This document shows, piece by piece, positions 10,785-17,767 of a stretch of 64,000 nt of DNA. The DNA comes from JALEFZ01 sp039817415 (GTDB lineage Bacteria; Bacteroidota; Bacteroidia; J057). The stretch's first letter is position 1, and every line of letters starts with the position of its first letter. Below the pieces are notes generated by a model. It worked only from the letters and a program-made list of their open reading frames with translations. It was not told the DNA's origin and did no database searches. Both the position numbers and the translations under genes were made by a program. Where the stretch lies: NCBI GenBank assembly GCA_039817415.1, contig JBCBVV010000001.1, forward strand, positions 372,001 through 436,000, given 5' to 3'.

Positions 10785-10814
10785 AAGGGAATGCCGGCAG
10801 GTATTCCCTTTTTT
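10785..10814 (+). terminator. Rho-independent terminator
   Basis: AAGGGAATGCC / GGTATTCCCTT stem with a GGCA loop and a following T-run, directly after the lipoprotein gene and between convergent genes. Confidence 0.75.
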
Positions 10815-10817
10815 ATG

Positions 10818-12284
10818 CTAAAGGTGATCTACTTCTCCCCAGCACATATACTTCATCTGCATAAATTCGTCTAACCCATACTTTGAACCTTCCCTCCCTA
10901 ATCCACTTTCCTTGATTCCTCCAAATGGGGCAACCGTGGTGGAGATCATACCTGTATTGATGCCCACCATACCATATTCCAATGCTTCAGCTATTCGCCA
11001 AATTCTCGCGTAATCCCTTCCAAAGAAGTAGGCAGCCAGACCATAGGGCGTATCATTAGCCATTTGAATGACCTCTTGCTCTGTTTGAAACTTGAAAACA
11101 GGTGCTACAGGACCAAAAATTTCCTTGTCAAATAAAAGCATCTCTCGGCTCGCATGGGTAATAAGGGTAGGTTCGAAAATACCTTGATGCTCAATCGTTG
11201 TGCTTCCCCCCGTCCTAACCTGACCTCCCTTTGATACAGCATCCTCCACCACCTCTTTGACAGATGATAAGGCTTTGCTTGTAATGAGGGGGCCAATATC
11301 CACCCCTTCATCCATTCCATTCCCACAGCTCAAGCCTTGCATGGCGATAGATAGCTTCTCTACAAATTCTTCGTAGATGCCTTCCTGGGCGAAAATTCGA
11401 TTGGCACAAACGCATGTTTGTCCTGCATTTCTAAACTTTGATGCAATAGCTCCCTTCACTGCCTTGTCGACATCTGCATCATCAAAGACAATAAAAGGTG
11501 CATTTCCACCTAACTCTAAGGATACCTTTTTTATGGAATCAGCAGATTGCCTAAGAAGAATTTTTCCAACTGCGGTAGAACCAGTAAAAGAGATTTTTTT
11601 GATTTTTGGGTGGGAGCTTAGTTCCCGACCGATAGCGGCAGCATCATTTGTTGTGATAACATTCAATACACCATCTGGGAAGCCTGCTTGTTTACCCAAT
11701 TCAGCTAGTGCCAAGGCAGAAAGTGGCGTTAATTCTGAGGGTTTGATGACAACTGTGCATCCAGCTGCCAGCGCGGGAGCAACTTTTCGGGTAATCATGG
11801 CATGAGGGAAGTTCCATGGCGTAATCGCACCTACCACACCAATAGGCTGCTTGATCACCGTGATCCTTTTATCCCGTCCATGTCCGGGAATCACATCTCC
11901 ATAAGCTCTCCTTGCTTCCTCCGCAAACCACTCCACAAAACTAGCCCCATAGGCAATTTCTCCCTTGGCTTCTCTTAAGGGTTTTCCTTGTTCGAGGGTT
12001 AAAATGGTAGCCAAATCATCCAGGTTCTCTATTTGAAGCTGATACCATTTTTTTAGGATATGACTTCTTTCATGAGCAGCAAGTCGACTCCAGCTTCCAA
12101 AGGCTGCTGAAGCTGATTCAATGGCCAGTCGACAATCTTCAACTCCCATGTCTGGTACAGTTCCTACTTTTTTTCCATCAAAAGGATTGATCACATCCAA
12201 GGTCTTACTTCGTATGGCATCTACCCATTCTCCCCCGATAAAGGATTGGGATTTGAGGAGGGACTGATTGTTGATTTTTTGCAT
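10818..12284 (-). CDS. gabD: NAD(P)-dependent succinate-semialdehyde dehydrogenase
   Basis: 488 aa from the ATG at 12284 (MQKINNQSLLKSQSFIGGEW), chosen because it aligns with the usual GabD N-terminus. A start 7 codons upstream is possible. Aldehyde dehydrogenase signatures are intact: cofactor region ITPWNFP, FTGSTAVGK, the catalytic Glu in LELGGNAPF, and the catalytic Cys in NAGQTCVCANR. The protein oxidises succinate semialdehyde to succinate, linking GABA degradation to the TCA cycle in the cytoplasm. No GABA transaminase gene is next to it. Other medium-chain aldehyde substrates cannot be excluded. Confidence 0.85.
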   Translation of the reverse strand: MQKINNQSLLKSQSFIGGEWVDAIRSKTLDVINPFDGKKVGTVPDMGVEDCRLAIESASAAFGSWSRLAAHERSHILKKWYQLQIENLDDLATILTLEQGKPLREAKGEIAYGASFVEWFAEEARRAYGDVIPGHGRDKRITVIKQPIGVVGAITPWNFPHAMITRKVAPALAAGCTVVIKPSELTPLSALALAELGKQAGFPDGVLNVITTNDAAAIGRELSSHPKIKKISFTGSTAVGKILLRQSADSIKKVSLELGGNAPFIVFDDADVDKAVKGAIASKFRNAGQTCVCANRIFAQEGIYEEFVEKLSIAMQGLSCGNGMDEGVDIGPLITSKALSSVKEVVEDAVSKGGQVRTGGSTTIEHQGIFEPTLITHASREMLLFDKEIFGPVAPVFKFQTEQEVIQMANDTPYGLAAYFFGRDYARIWRIAEALEYGMVGINTGMISTTVAPFGGIKESGLGREGSKYGLDEFMQMKYMCWGEVDHL

Positions 12285-12593
12285 AAGAGCTGATGTTAGG
12301 CCCATTCAATATGCAATTTTTCGAGTCATATTCTTCCCTCCCTTCGACCAAATTCTGGCAAGTCCTTTACTGCTTCAAAGCCGAACGAAGCTTTGCCGTT
12401 CTATCCTTTGCCTTCTGTTGACAAGGATTATTATCTTCTATTAGTATTAGGAGGAACATAAACCCATCTTAGGGAGTTTTATAAGTTGTCGTAAGGCTCC
12501 TAAGTCTTTTTACAAGAACAGACCATTCAACACAATCATTGCTTTTCTCATCAACTTAGGATAATCTTAATTCAAAGAAAAAATCAACAACGC
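12285..12593. other. Intergenic region between divergent genes, one orphan hairpin
   Basis: About 309 bp with no open frame of interest. It holds a hairpin (CTTAGGGAG at 12468-12476 with CTCCTAAG at 12497-12504) followed by TCTTTTT. This looks like a weak plus-strand terminator or a leader structure upstream of the nitronate monooxygenase gene. No start or promoter could be assigned to it. Confidence 0.35.
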
Positions 12594-13574
12594 ATGAACG
12601 CTAGTCCTCCCTTCATGAAGGATCTATCCCTTCCAGCAGTCGCAGCCCCTATGTTTCTCATTTCTGGTCCCAAGTTGGTCATTGAAACCTGCAAAAGTGG
12701 AATCGTCGGTACTTTCCCCGCCTTGAATCACCGCACCACAGAAGGCTTTGATGAATGGTTAACGGAAATCGAAACTGCTTTAGATGGATATAGGCAAGAA
12801 AATGGCAAAGCAGCTGCTCCCTATGGTGTGAACCTGATTGTTCATCATTCAAATCCTCGGCTAGAGGCAGATTTAGAAGTCTGTATCAAGCACAAGGTCC
12901 CCATCATCATTACCTCGCTAGGTGCAGTGAATGAGGTAATTGATGCAGTTCATAGCTATGGAGGCTTGGTTTTCCATGATGTGATTAACCTAAGGCATGC
13001 TACCAAAGCTGCTGCTGCGGGAGTGGATGGATTAATCTGTGTGGCAGCAGGCGCAGGCGGACATGCGGGTACCCTTCACCCCATGCCCTTTATACAAGAA
13101 GTGAGGAGCATGTTTGACGGGACGATTTTACTGAGCGGATGTATCAGCAATGGCCAAGATATCGCTTCTGCCATGCAAATGGGCGCTGACCTGGCCTACA
13201 TGGGGACGCGCTTCATCAATGTAGATGAAAGCAGAGCCGACGAAGGCTACCGTAACATGATCATCGAATCAGGAACACGTGACATCGTATACACAGCCGC
13301 TGTTTCAGGTGTTAGCGCCAACTTCCTCCGCCCTAGCCTGGAGGCCATGGGGATCACCCAAGACATGTGGGCCATGAAGGCCAAAGTCGATTTTGGAAAT
13401 GAATTAGACGCCGCCAAGGCAGAAGCCAAAGCTTGGAAAACCATCTGGTCCGCAGGACATGGCGTCGCTACCATACAGGATTCTATTCCAGTTGCAGAGT
13501 TGGCTAATAGACTCAAGAAAGAATTTGTGGAGGCGATTCAAGCGCAGCAGAAGTTGCTGGAACATTATAGCTAG
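12594..13574 (+). CDS. Nitronate monooxygenase (2-nitropropane dioxygenase family)
   Basis: 326 aa, normal for the family. The N-terminus (LSLPAVAAPMFLISGPKLV) matches the FMN-dependent TIM barrel start. Further hallmarks are YGVNLIVHHSN, the phosphate-binding GAGGHAG loop (about residue 150), and SGCISNGQDIASAMQMGADLAYMGTRF. The family oxidises toxic alkyl nitronates with FMN and O2 in the cytoplasm. Some relatives are enoyl reductases, so the substrate is inferred. The gene is single and diverges from gabD. A start at codon 8 would also be acceptable. Confidence 0.82.
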   Translation: MNASPPFMKDLSLPAVAAPMFLISGPKLVIETCKSGIVGTFPALNHRTTEGFDEWLTEIETALDGYRQENGKAAAPYGVNLIVHHSNPRLEADLEVCIKHKVPIIITSLGAVNEVIDAVHSYGGLVFHDVINLRHATKAAAAGVDGLICVAAGAGGHAGTLHPMPFIQEVRSMFDGTILLSGCISNGQDIASAMQMGADLAYMGTRFINVDESRADEGYRNMIIESGTRDIVYTAAVSGVSANFLRPSLEAMGITQDMWAMKAKVDFGNELDAAKAEAKAWKTIWSAGHGVATIQDSIPVAELANRLKKEFVEAIQAQQKLLEHYS

Positions 13575-13662
13575 GAGATTGGATAGGTGAGGAAGGCGTC
13601 TCTAGGATGCAGCTCCTTCTTAACTCAAGTTATTATGGATTGGGTATAACTAGTGTAGGAAT

Positions 13663-13710
13663 AAAAAAAATCACTTATGACGGTTAAGTCGTAAGTGATT
13701 TTTGTTTTTT
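13663..13710. terminator. Bidirectional terminator between nitronate monooxygenase and tRNA-Arg
   Basis: A 13-position stem with one mismatch or wobble (AATCACTTATGAC / GTCGTAAGTGATT) is flanked by an A-run on one side and a T-rich run on the other. It can terminate the plus-strand gene and the minus-strand split tRNA-Arg. Confidence 0.8.
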
Positions 13711-13751
13711 AGTGATCCCATCAGGACTCGAACCTGAAACCTGCTGCTTAG

Positions 13752-14388
13752 CGTACCACTACAGTTTTCACTGCTTCTGGAATATTCCAAAATTTGTTGG
13801 TCTGGACCATATCTTCACCATTTCAGGTGCAGCACGTATGGCCTCTACGGAACCTCCCTATAATCATCTGCGAAGTTGATTCCTGCAATCTGATTATTCT
13901 TTGGAGCTTTTACCCTCAAGCTAATTGTTCTACCGAAGCGACTTGGATTAAAATAATAACACTGATCAGTTTCTGGGCAATAGACACAGACTATATCAAT
14001 ACTATTCTTATCCCATTGAGTGGTTTGAACTCCATTTTTCGTGGAGTAAGATTGCCTGAATGGAATCTCCAAAACTCCTTTGGAGTTTAAAGACCTGGCT
14101 TTTACCTGAACCGTTTTGCTACCAGAAGAGTTGGTAATTACCAAATCAAATGGGGCGTGTTCAGTCAACGGAATGGAAACCCAATATCCTTTCTGGTATA
14201 AATCAACTTGAGCCTTCAAAACGCCTAAGTCTCCTAATGTTTTCGTATGGTGCTTGTGCATTACAATTCATTTAGGAGACAGAAAGTTTCCTCGGTGTTG
14301 GCATATCCTGAGGATGAAGCGTTCACCGATACAGTGCTGTCCACTTTATGAGTTTCTGTTTCCCCATAAAGGCTCCTATTATCTATTA
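13752..14388 (-). ncRNA. Group I self-splicing intron (IC3-like) in tRNA-Arg
   Basis: 637 nt with helices read by eye. P1: exon CUU pairs with GAG (14373-14375), with the conserved U-G at the splice site. P10: 3' exon CUA pairs with UAG (14376-14378). P2: CUUUAUG (14365-14371) / CAUAAAG (14344-14350). P3: CAGCAC (14334-14339) / GUGCUG (13830-13835). P4: CGGUG (14324-14328) / CACCG (14293-14297). P7: GGCCA (13839-13843) / UGGUC (13805-13809). P8: CACC (13826-13829) / GGUG (13816-13819). The S-type motif AAGAUAUGGUCC (13804-13815) is nearly canonical. A GAAA-capped hairpin (CAGU/ACUG) lies near the 3' end. The last nucleotide is G, as required. The opening resembles, from memory, the Anabaena tRNA-Leu intron (GAGCCUU then P2). 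The endonuclease frame lies between P6 and P7. Confidence 0.9.
13845..14261 (-). CDS. Intron-encoded PD-(D/E)xK homing endonuclease, I-Ssp6803I-like
   Basis: 138 aa, wholly inside the group I intron. The motif layout is PFDLVI (Asp39) and then VQVKAR (Gln52, Lys54), with a helix-forming GDLGVLKAQVDLYQKG segment before them. This matches the PD-(D/E)xK fold of I-Ssp6803I (about 150 aa), the homing enzyme of the Synechocystis tRNA-fMet intron. The predicted role is to cut an intronless tRNA-Arg(UCU) allele so that the intron is copied in. Its stop codon lies inside the intron's R/P7 segment, so coding and ribozyme core overlap slightly. All catalytic-type residues and an uninterrupted frame suggest it is still functional. 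Cleavage specificity is inferred from context. Confidence 0.82.
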   Translation of the reverse strand: MHKHHTKTLGDLGVLKAQVDLYQKGYWVSIPLTEHAPFDLVITNSSGSKTVQVKARSLNSKGVLEIPFRQSYSTKNGVQTTQWDKNSIDIVCVYCPETDQCYYFNPSRFGRTISLRVKAPKNNQIAGINFADDYREVP

Positions 14389-14456
14389 AAGGCAGCTGCT
14401 CTATCCAGTTGAGCTATAGGACCAAAAATTTTATCAAAAAGAACGAATATTTCTAA

Positions 14457-14482
14457 ATCGAGGTAGCAGGCTCGAACCAACA
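14457..14482 (-). pseudogene. Degenerate tRNA-Pro 3' end remnant
   Basis: On the minus strand, TTCGAGCCTGCTACCTCGA resembles the T loop, T stem and acceptor end of the adjacent tRNA-Pro (TTCGAATCCTGCCACCTCGA) with substitutions and a deletion. Nothing upstream folds into a D or anticodon arm, so it is read as a decayed or partial copy. Confidence 0.5.
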
Positions 14483-14526
14483 TACTTTACCAATTTATGT
14501 CAATACCGAACTGCTAGCTCTTTGTG

Positions 14527-14601
14527 TCGAGGTGGCAGGATTCGAACCTGCGACCCCCTGCTCCCAAAGCAGGTGCGCTAACCGGGCTGCGCTACACCTC
14601 G
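14527..14601 (-). tRNA. tRNA-Pro(UGG)
   Basis: A complete 75-nt cloverleaf: acceptor CGAGGTG/CACCTCG with discriminator A, D arm GCGC/GCGC, anticodon stem CCTGC/GCAGG with loop TTTGGGA (anticodon TGG), T arm GCAGG/CCTGC with loop TTCGAAT. CCA is not encoded. It lies upstream of the split tRNA-Arg on the same strand and may be cotranscribed with it. Confidence 0.95.
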
Positions 14602-14639
14602 TGATTTTTTCAAAGCTGATGCGATAGCCCCGAAATTCC

Positions 14640-14671
14640 TTCGGGACGCTACACCTCGATGATTTTTGCCT
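14640..14671 (-). repeat. Partial direct repeat of tRNA-Pro 5' end with palindrome
   Basis: The minus strand repeats the leader and first 12 nt of tRNA-Pro (AAAAATCA, then CGAGGTGTAGCG). It then runs into the palindrome CCCGAAGGAATTTCGGG instead of a D arm. It is a truncated duplication and not a functional tRNA. Confidence 0.5.
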
Positions 14672-14752
14672 CATTTCTGAGAACGGATGGCAAAAATAGG
14701 AACTATTTTTTTGTCTTCCTATACCAAATTGAAAAAGTTGGCAATCGAGTTC

Positions 14753-14779
14753 AAAAAAATAAGCTAGCAAGAGCTAGCC
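14753..14779 (-). terminator. Terminator after tRNA-Ser
   Basis: The minus strand reads GCTAGC, a 4-nt loop, GCTAGC, TTATTTTTTT directly downstream of tRNA-Ser, so tRNA-Ser is probably transcribed separately from tRNA-Pro and tRNA-Arg. Confidence 0.65.
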
Positions 14780-14782
14780 TAG

Positions 14783-14869
14783 CGGTGAGGGCGGGATTCG
14801 AACCCGCGGTACGGTTGCCCGTACGGCAGTTTAGCAAACTACTGGTATAAGCCACTCACCCACCTCACC
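14783..14869 (-). tRNA. tRNA-Ser(GCU)
   Basis: An 87-nt class II tRNA: acceptor GGTGAGG/CCTCACC with discriminator G, anticodon stem GTAGT/ACTGC with loop TTGCTAA (anticodon GCT), a long variable arm CCGTACGGGCAACCGTACC, and T loop TTCGAAT in stem GCGGG/CCCGC. CCA is not encoded. Confidence 0.95.
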
Positions 14870-15081
14870 GTGGGAACGCAAAGATATGTAATGAAGTTTT
14901 TTTCACCAAAGCTTTGCTTGAATAATTTACGGGAAAATCGGATAAGAGTTGAAAGTATTGTTGAAGAGATGATTCTCTCTTCTTCCGAAGCTCATGATTT
15001 TGGAGATAAAGCGCTCTTTATGAGACTATTATCATGGATAATATTTTTAAGAAATATCCTTCTTTTTACCTTCATTCTTAC

Positions 15082-15112
15082 AAAAAAAGGTCATCCCCAT
15101 CTGGGAATGACC
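15082..15112 (-). terminator. Terminator of the minus-strand metalloprotease gene
   Basis: On the minus strand, GGTCATTCCC, loop AGATG, GGGATGACC, then seven T residues, just downstream of the metalloprotease stop codon. Confidence 0.8.
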
Positions 15113-15146
15113 ACTAAATTCATCACGCAAGATAGGTTAAGTCAAC

Positions 15147-17597
15147 CTACTTCTTCACCATAGGCTTGACTCGAATCTTCAAATCTTTGTAGTGCGCATT
15201 CAACCTACCAGAGGAGGTTCTTTTGCCTCTCTTGATCTGCTTGTAAACTTTTCTCAACTCAGCTCTTGCCATGGCACGCACATCAGATTGATCAACGTTG
15301 ATACGCGTGGTAGGACCACGGAATCCACTTCCACGAGGCTGGTCTTCGGTCATAAGCATATGAAGCCTTTCAACATGAGCACGCTGTAGATTCCTTTTGA
15401 ACAAATCCGCCCCACTTGGATTCCCCCAAATGCCATTTCTCAAGGAAAGAAACATATCTTCTACCTTGTAAGCATCACTTCCATTCATCACCTCGTTTTC
15501 CAACATTCTTGCTAGGCGAGAGAAAGATAGCAGGCTATTCAACGTACGAACCTGCACAGAACGAAGCCTTTCAATGGTTCCTGCAGATTCAAACTTATTC
15601 AGATAGTCTCGACGAATCATCCAATCCGGAGTATTGAACAATTGCTGATTAAGAAAGCTTACTGCCTCTGCCTGATGGCCCTTGGGAACATGGGAATAAA
15701 CAGCCCCTTCCTGATCTGCCGTTTTATAGTTTTCGTACACCCCTCCGACATTGGCGCGAACATGGCCCATGTAGCGGTTGTACTGACCCAAAATTTGACC
15801 GTATAATTCTTCTACATCGTCATAGTTCTTTCCATCTTCTGCTGTCCAATCCATGAGATTGTCCATGATCCGTTTTAGGTTTTGGATACCGTAGCTTGAG
15901 GACTTCATGGCATTGTCGCCAATATCCTCCGTCTGTGAACTTGGATCTACTGGGTCTCCCTGCTGACGACCAAATCGATACATCACATCATCAGCATGAG
16001 ACAAAATCCATTCATTCAGGATTTTCTCTTCTTCTTCCGTCGTTTCTACCTCCAACACAGGCTTGTATCCCCATTCAATAGACCATTTGTCATAGATCCC
16101 TACATTTGGCATCAAAGAAACGCCTTCATCTCCTGGTTGAGCGACATAATTAAAACGAGCATAGTCCATGATAGAAGGAGCAACACCAAATTTTTGCGTA
16201 TAGGAAGCAGAACGTAGAGAATCTGTGGGTACACCAGCACTAGAACCCATGTTGTGGGGCAGCCCCAAAGTGTGTCCAACCTCATGTGCGGCGACAAAAC
16301 GAATCAATTCACCCATTACGGCTTCATCAAACTTCGCCTTCTGCGCATCTGCATTAACAGCTGCTGTCTGCACAAAGAACCAATTTCTCAACAGGTTCAT
16401 GACATTGTGATACCACATGATATCTGATTCTAGGATTTCACCAGTACGTGGATCGTGAACGTGAGGCCCTTGGGCATTCTGAATAGGCGTTGTAATATAT
16501 CTGATGACAGAATAACGAACGTCTTCTGGACTCCAGTCGGGATCTTCTTCTTTAGTAGGAGCATCCTTTGCAATGATTCCATTCTTGAATCCAGCAGCTT
16601 CAAAGGCAGGCTGCCAATCTTCTACTCCTTGCTTTAGGTATTTTCTCCATTCAACTGGTGTGGCTGGATCGATGTAGTAGGTTATTGGCTTTACTGGCTC
16701 TACCAATTCACCTCTTTTGAAGGCTTCCGGATCTTTGGGTTCCAACCTCCAGCGGGTGATATAGGATCTTCTTGCAGCTTTTTGCTCATTTAATCCATAG
16801 TCATATTGGTTGATGCGAAAATATCCCACTCGCTCATCAAACATACGTGGACGCATAGGATTCTCTGGCAGAACAATCATAGATTGATTCATCTCTAGCG
16901 AAAGGAGATTGGCAGGAGAACGAGAAGGCAATTCACTCGCCTTGTATGTCAAAATGTGTTTTACTTCTACATTTTCAGGAAAGGCCTTCATGGAAGTAAT
17001 CATAGATCGCGATGGGTCCAAGCCCTTAACTTTAAATCTTCTACGATTTCCATCATTCAAGGCACCAATCATAGGAACATCCTTCTCAAACAAAGAATTT
17101 ACCTCCACGATATTCCCTGTTGAGTCTGCATTCATGGCTTTGATCTTGAATACTGCCACGATAGGTTCAAAGTTGTTGTTACGCACAGACTCATAAATGG
17201 GCTTGTCCATACTTGCTACATTGTTGTACAAGACGGAACGAAGCATCAGTTTGTCGTCTTTTCGCTGCCATCGAATAACCTGCTGGGGACGGGACTTTTG
17301 CCCAGCTCCACCAAAGGTTAAGCCATCAACTGTACCCGCAATACGGCTAACAATGAGGATTTCCCTTTCTAACAGTTTGTCGGGTATTTCGAAGTAGTAT
17401 TTGTCCTTTTGCCTGTAGACTGTAAACAGCCCTTCATCAACCATCATGTCATCCTTCTTGAAGGAAGTGAAACTCATGATGGTATCTTTCTTTCCAAATC
17501 CACCTTTGCCTCTTGAGGAAGGCCCCTGCGCCAGAACTTGTCCCAGCATAAAAAGGGATAGGATTATTCCAAATCCTATATAGTTAGTAAGTTTCAT
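15147..17597 (-). CDS. Secreted zinc-dependent metalloprotease (DUF5117/DUF4953 type)
   Basis: 816 aa from the ATG at 17597, which starts a signal peptide (MKLTNYIGFGIILSLF...VLAQ). The upstream in-frame ATG adds 12 residues without a signal-like start. The metzincin zinc site HEVGHTLGLPHN lies near residue 436 and is followed by an SIMDYARFNY Met-turn-like segment. The layout fits the large Bacteroidota zinc-dependent metalloprotease family containing DUF5117, DUF4953 and DUF5118. It likely acts in the periplasm or outside the cell on unknown protein substrates. A homologue of identical predicted length is transcribed divergently from the next gene. Confidence 0.82.
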   Translation of the reverse strand: MKLTNYIGFGIILSLFMLGQVLAQGPSSRGKGGFGKKDTIMSFTSFKKDDMMVDEGLFTVYRQKDKYYFEIPDKLLEREILIVSRIAGTVDGLTFGGAGQKSRPQQVIRWQRKDDKLMLRSVLYNNVASMDKPIYESVRNNNFEPIVAVFKIKAMNADSTGNIVEVNSLFEKDVPMIGALNDGNRRRFKVKGLDPSRSMITSMKAFPENVEVKHILTYKASELPSRSPANLLSLEMNQSMIVLPENPMRPRMFDERVGYFRINQYDYGLNEQKAARRSYITRWRLEPKDPEAFKRGELVEPVKPITYYIDPATPVEWRKYLKQGVEDWQPAFEAAGFKNGIIAKDAPTKEEDPDWSPEDVRYSVIRYITTPIQNAQGPHVHDPRTGEILESDIMWYHNVMNLLRNWFFVQTAAVNADAQKAKFDEAVMGELIRFVAAHEVGHTLGLPHNMGSSAGVPTDSLRSASYTQKFGVAPSIMDYARFNYVAQPGDEGVSLMPNVGIYDKWSIEWGYKPVLEVETTEEEEKILNEWILSHADDVMYRFGRQQGDPVDPSSQTEDIGDNAMKSSSYGIQNLKRIMDNLMDWTAEDGKNYDDVEELYGQILGQYNRYMGHVRANVGGVYENYKTADQEGAVYSHVPKGHQAEAVSFLNQQLFNTPDWMIRRDYLNKFESAGTIERLRSVQVRTLNSLLSFSRLARMLENEVMNGSDAYKVEDMFLSLRNGIWGNPSGADLFKRNLQRAHVERLHMLMTEDQPRGSGFRGPTTRINVDQSDVRAMARAELRKVYKQIKRGKRTSSGRLNAHYKDLKIRVKPMVKK

Positions 17598-17767
17598 ATG
17601 TAATTCAATTAATGGAATATTTTCAAATAGCAAAATAAGAAAATCAGTCTATGCCCCCACAAGAAGCATTGAAATCTCGATGAATGCCCTCTTTTTTTGG
17701 ACCATTTTTCCCGTCAGGGGAAAGGGCTAAGTAGAAGTTGTGTATTTTGGTTAAAATTCAAGATTAC

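Larger units (their letters stand above)
13713..14423 (-). tRNA. tRNA-Arg(UCU), interrupted by a group I intron
   Basis: The 5' exon is 14389-14423 (35 nt, starts GGTCCTATAGCTC) and the 3' exon is 13713-13751 (39 nt, starts CTAAGCAGC). Joined, they give a full 74-nt cloverleaf. The acceptor stem is GGUCCUA/UGGGAUC with wobbles. The D arm GCUC/GAGC carries loop AACUGGAUA, including the A20 typical of tRNA-Arg. The anticodon stem is GCUGC/GCAGC with loop CUUCUAA (anticodon UCU). The T stem UCAGG/CCUGA is perfect, with loop UUCGAGU. The discriminator is A, and CCA is not encoded. The intron sits between anticodon positions 34 and 35. Annotation tools that do not model such introns would miss this tRNA. 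Confidence 0.9.

Noticed and set aside
13752..14388. Interruption of the tRNA by an insertion sequence or integrase island
   Set aside because: There are no terminal inverted repeats, target duplication or transposase/integrase. The ribozyme core pairings explain the whole segment.
13740..14400. Reading the split tRNA as tRNA-Lys(UUU) with exon ends CUUU and UAAGC
   Set aside because: The intron would then end in C and lose the required terminal G. The UCU reading keeps the terminal G, the U-G in P1 and the P10 pairing, and the body has the A20 of tRNA-Arg.
14870..15163. 97-codon open frame on the plus strand
   Set aside because: It begins at the edge of tRNA-Ser, runs through a terminator and into the metalloprotease 3' end, with no protein-like features. 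The roughly 210 bp left over holds nothing recognised.
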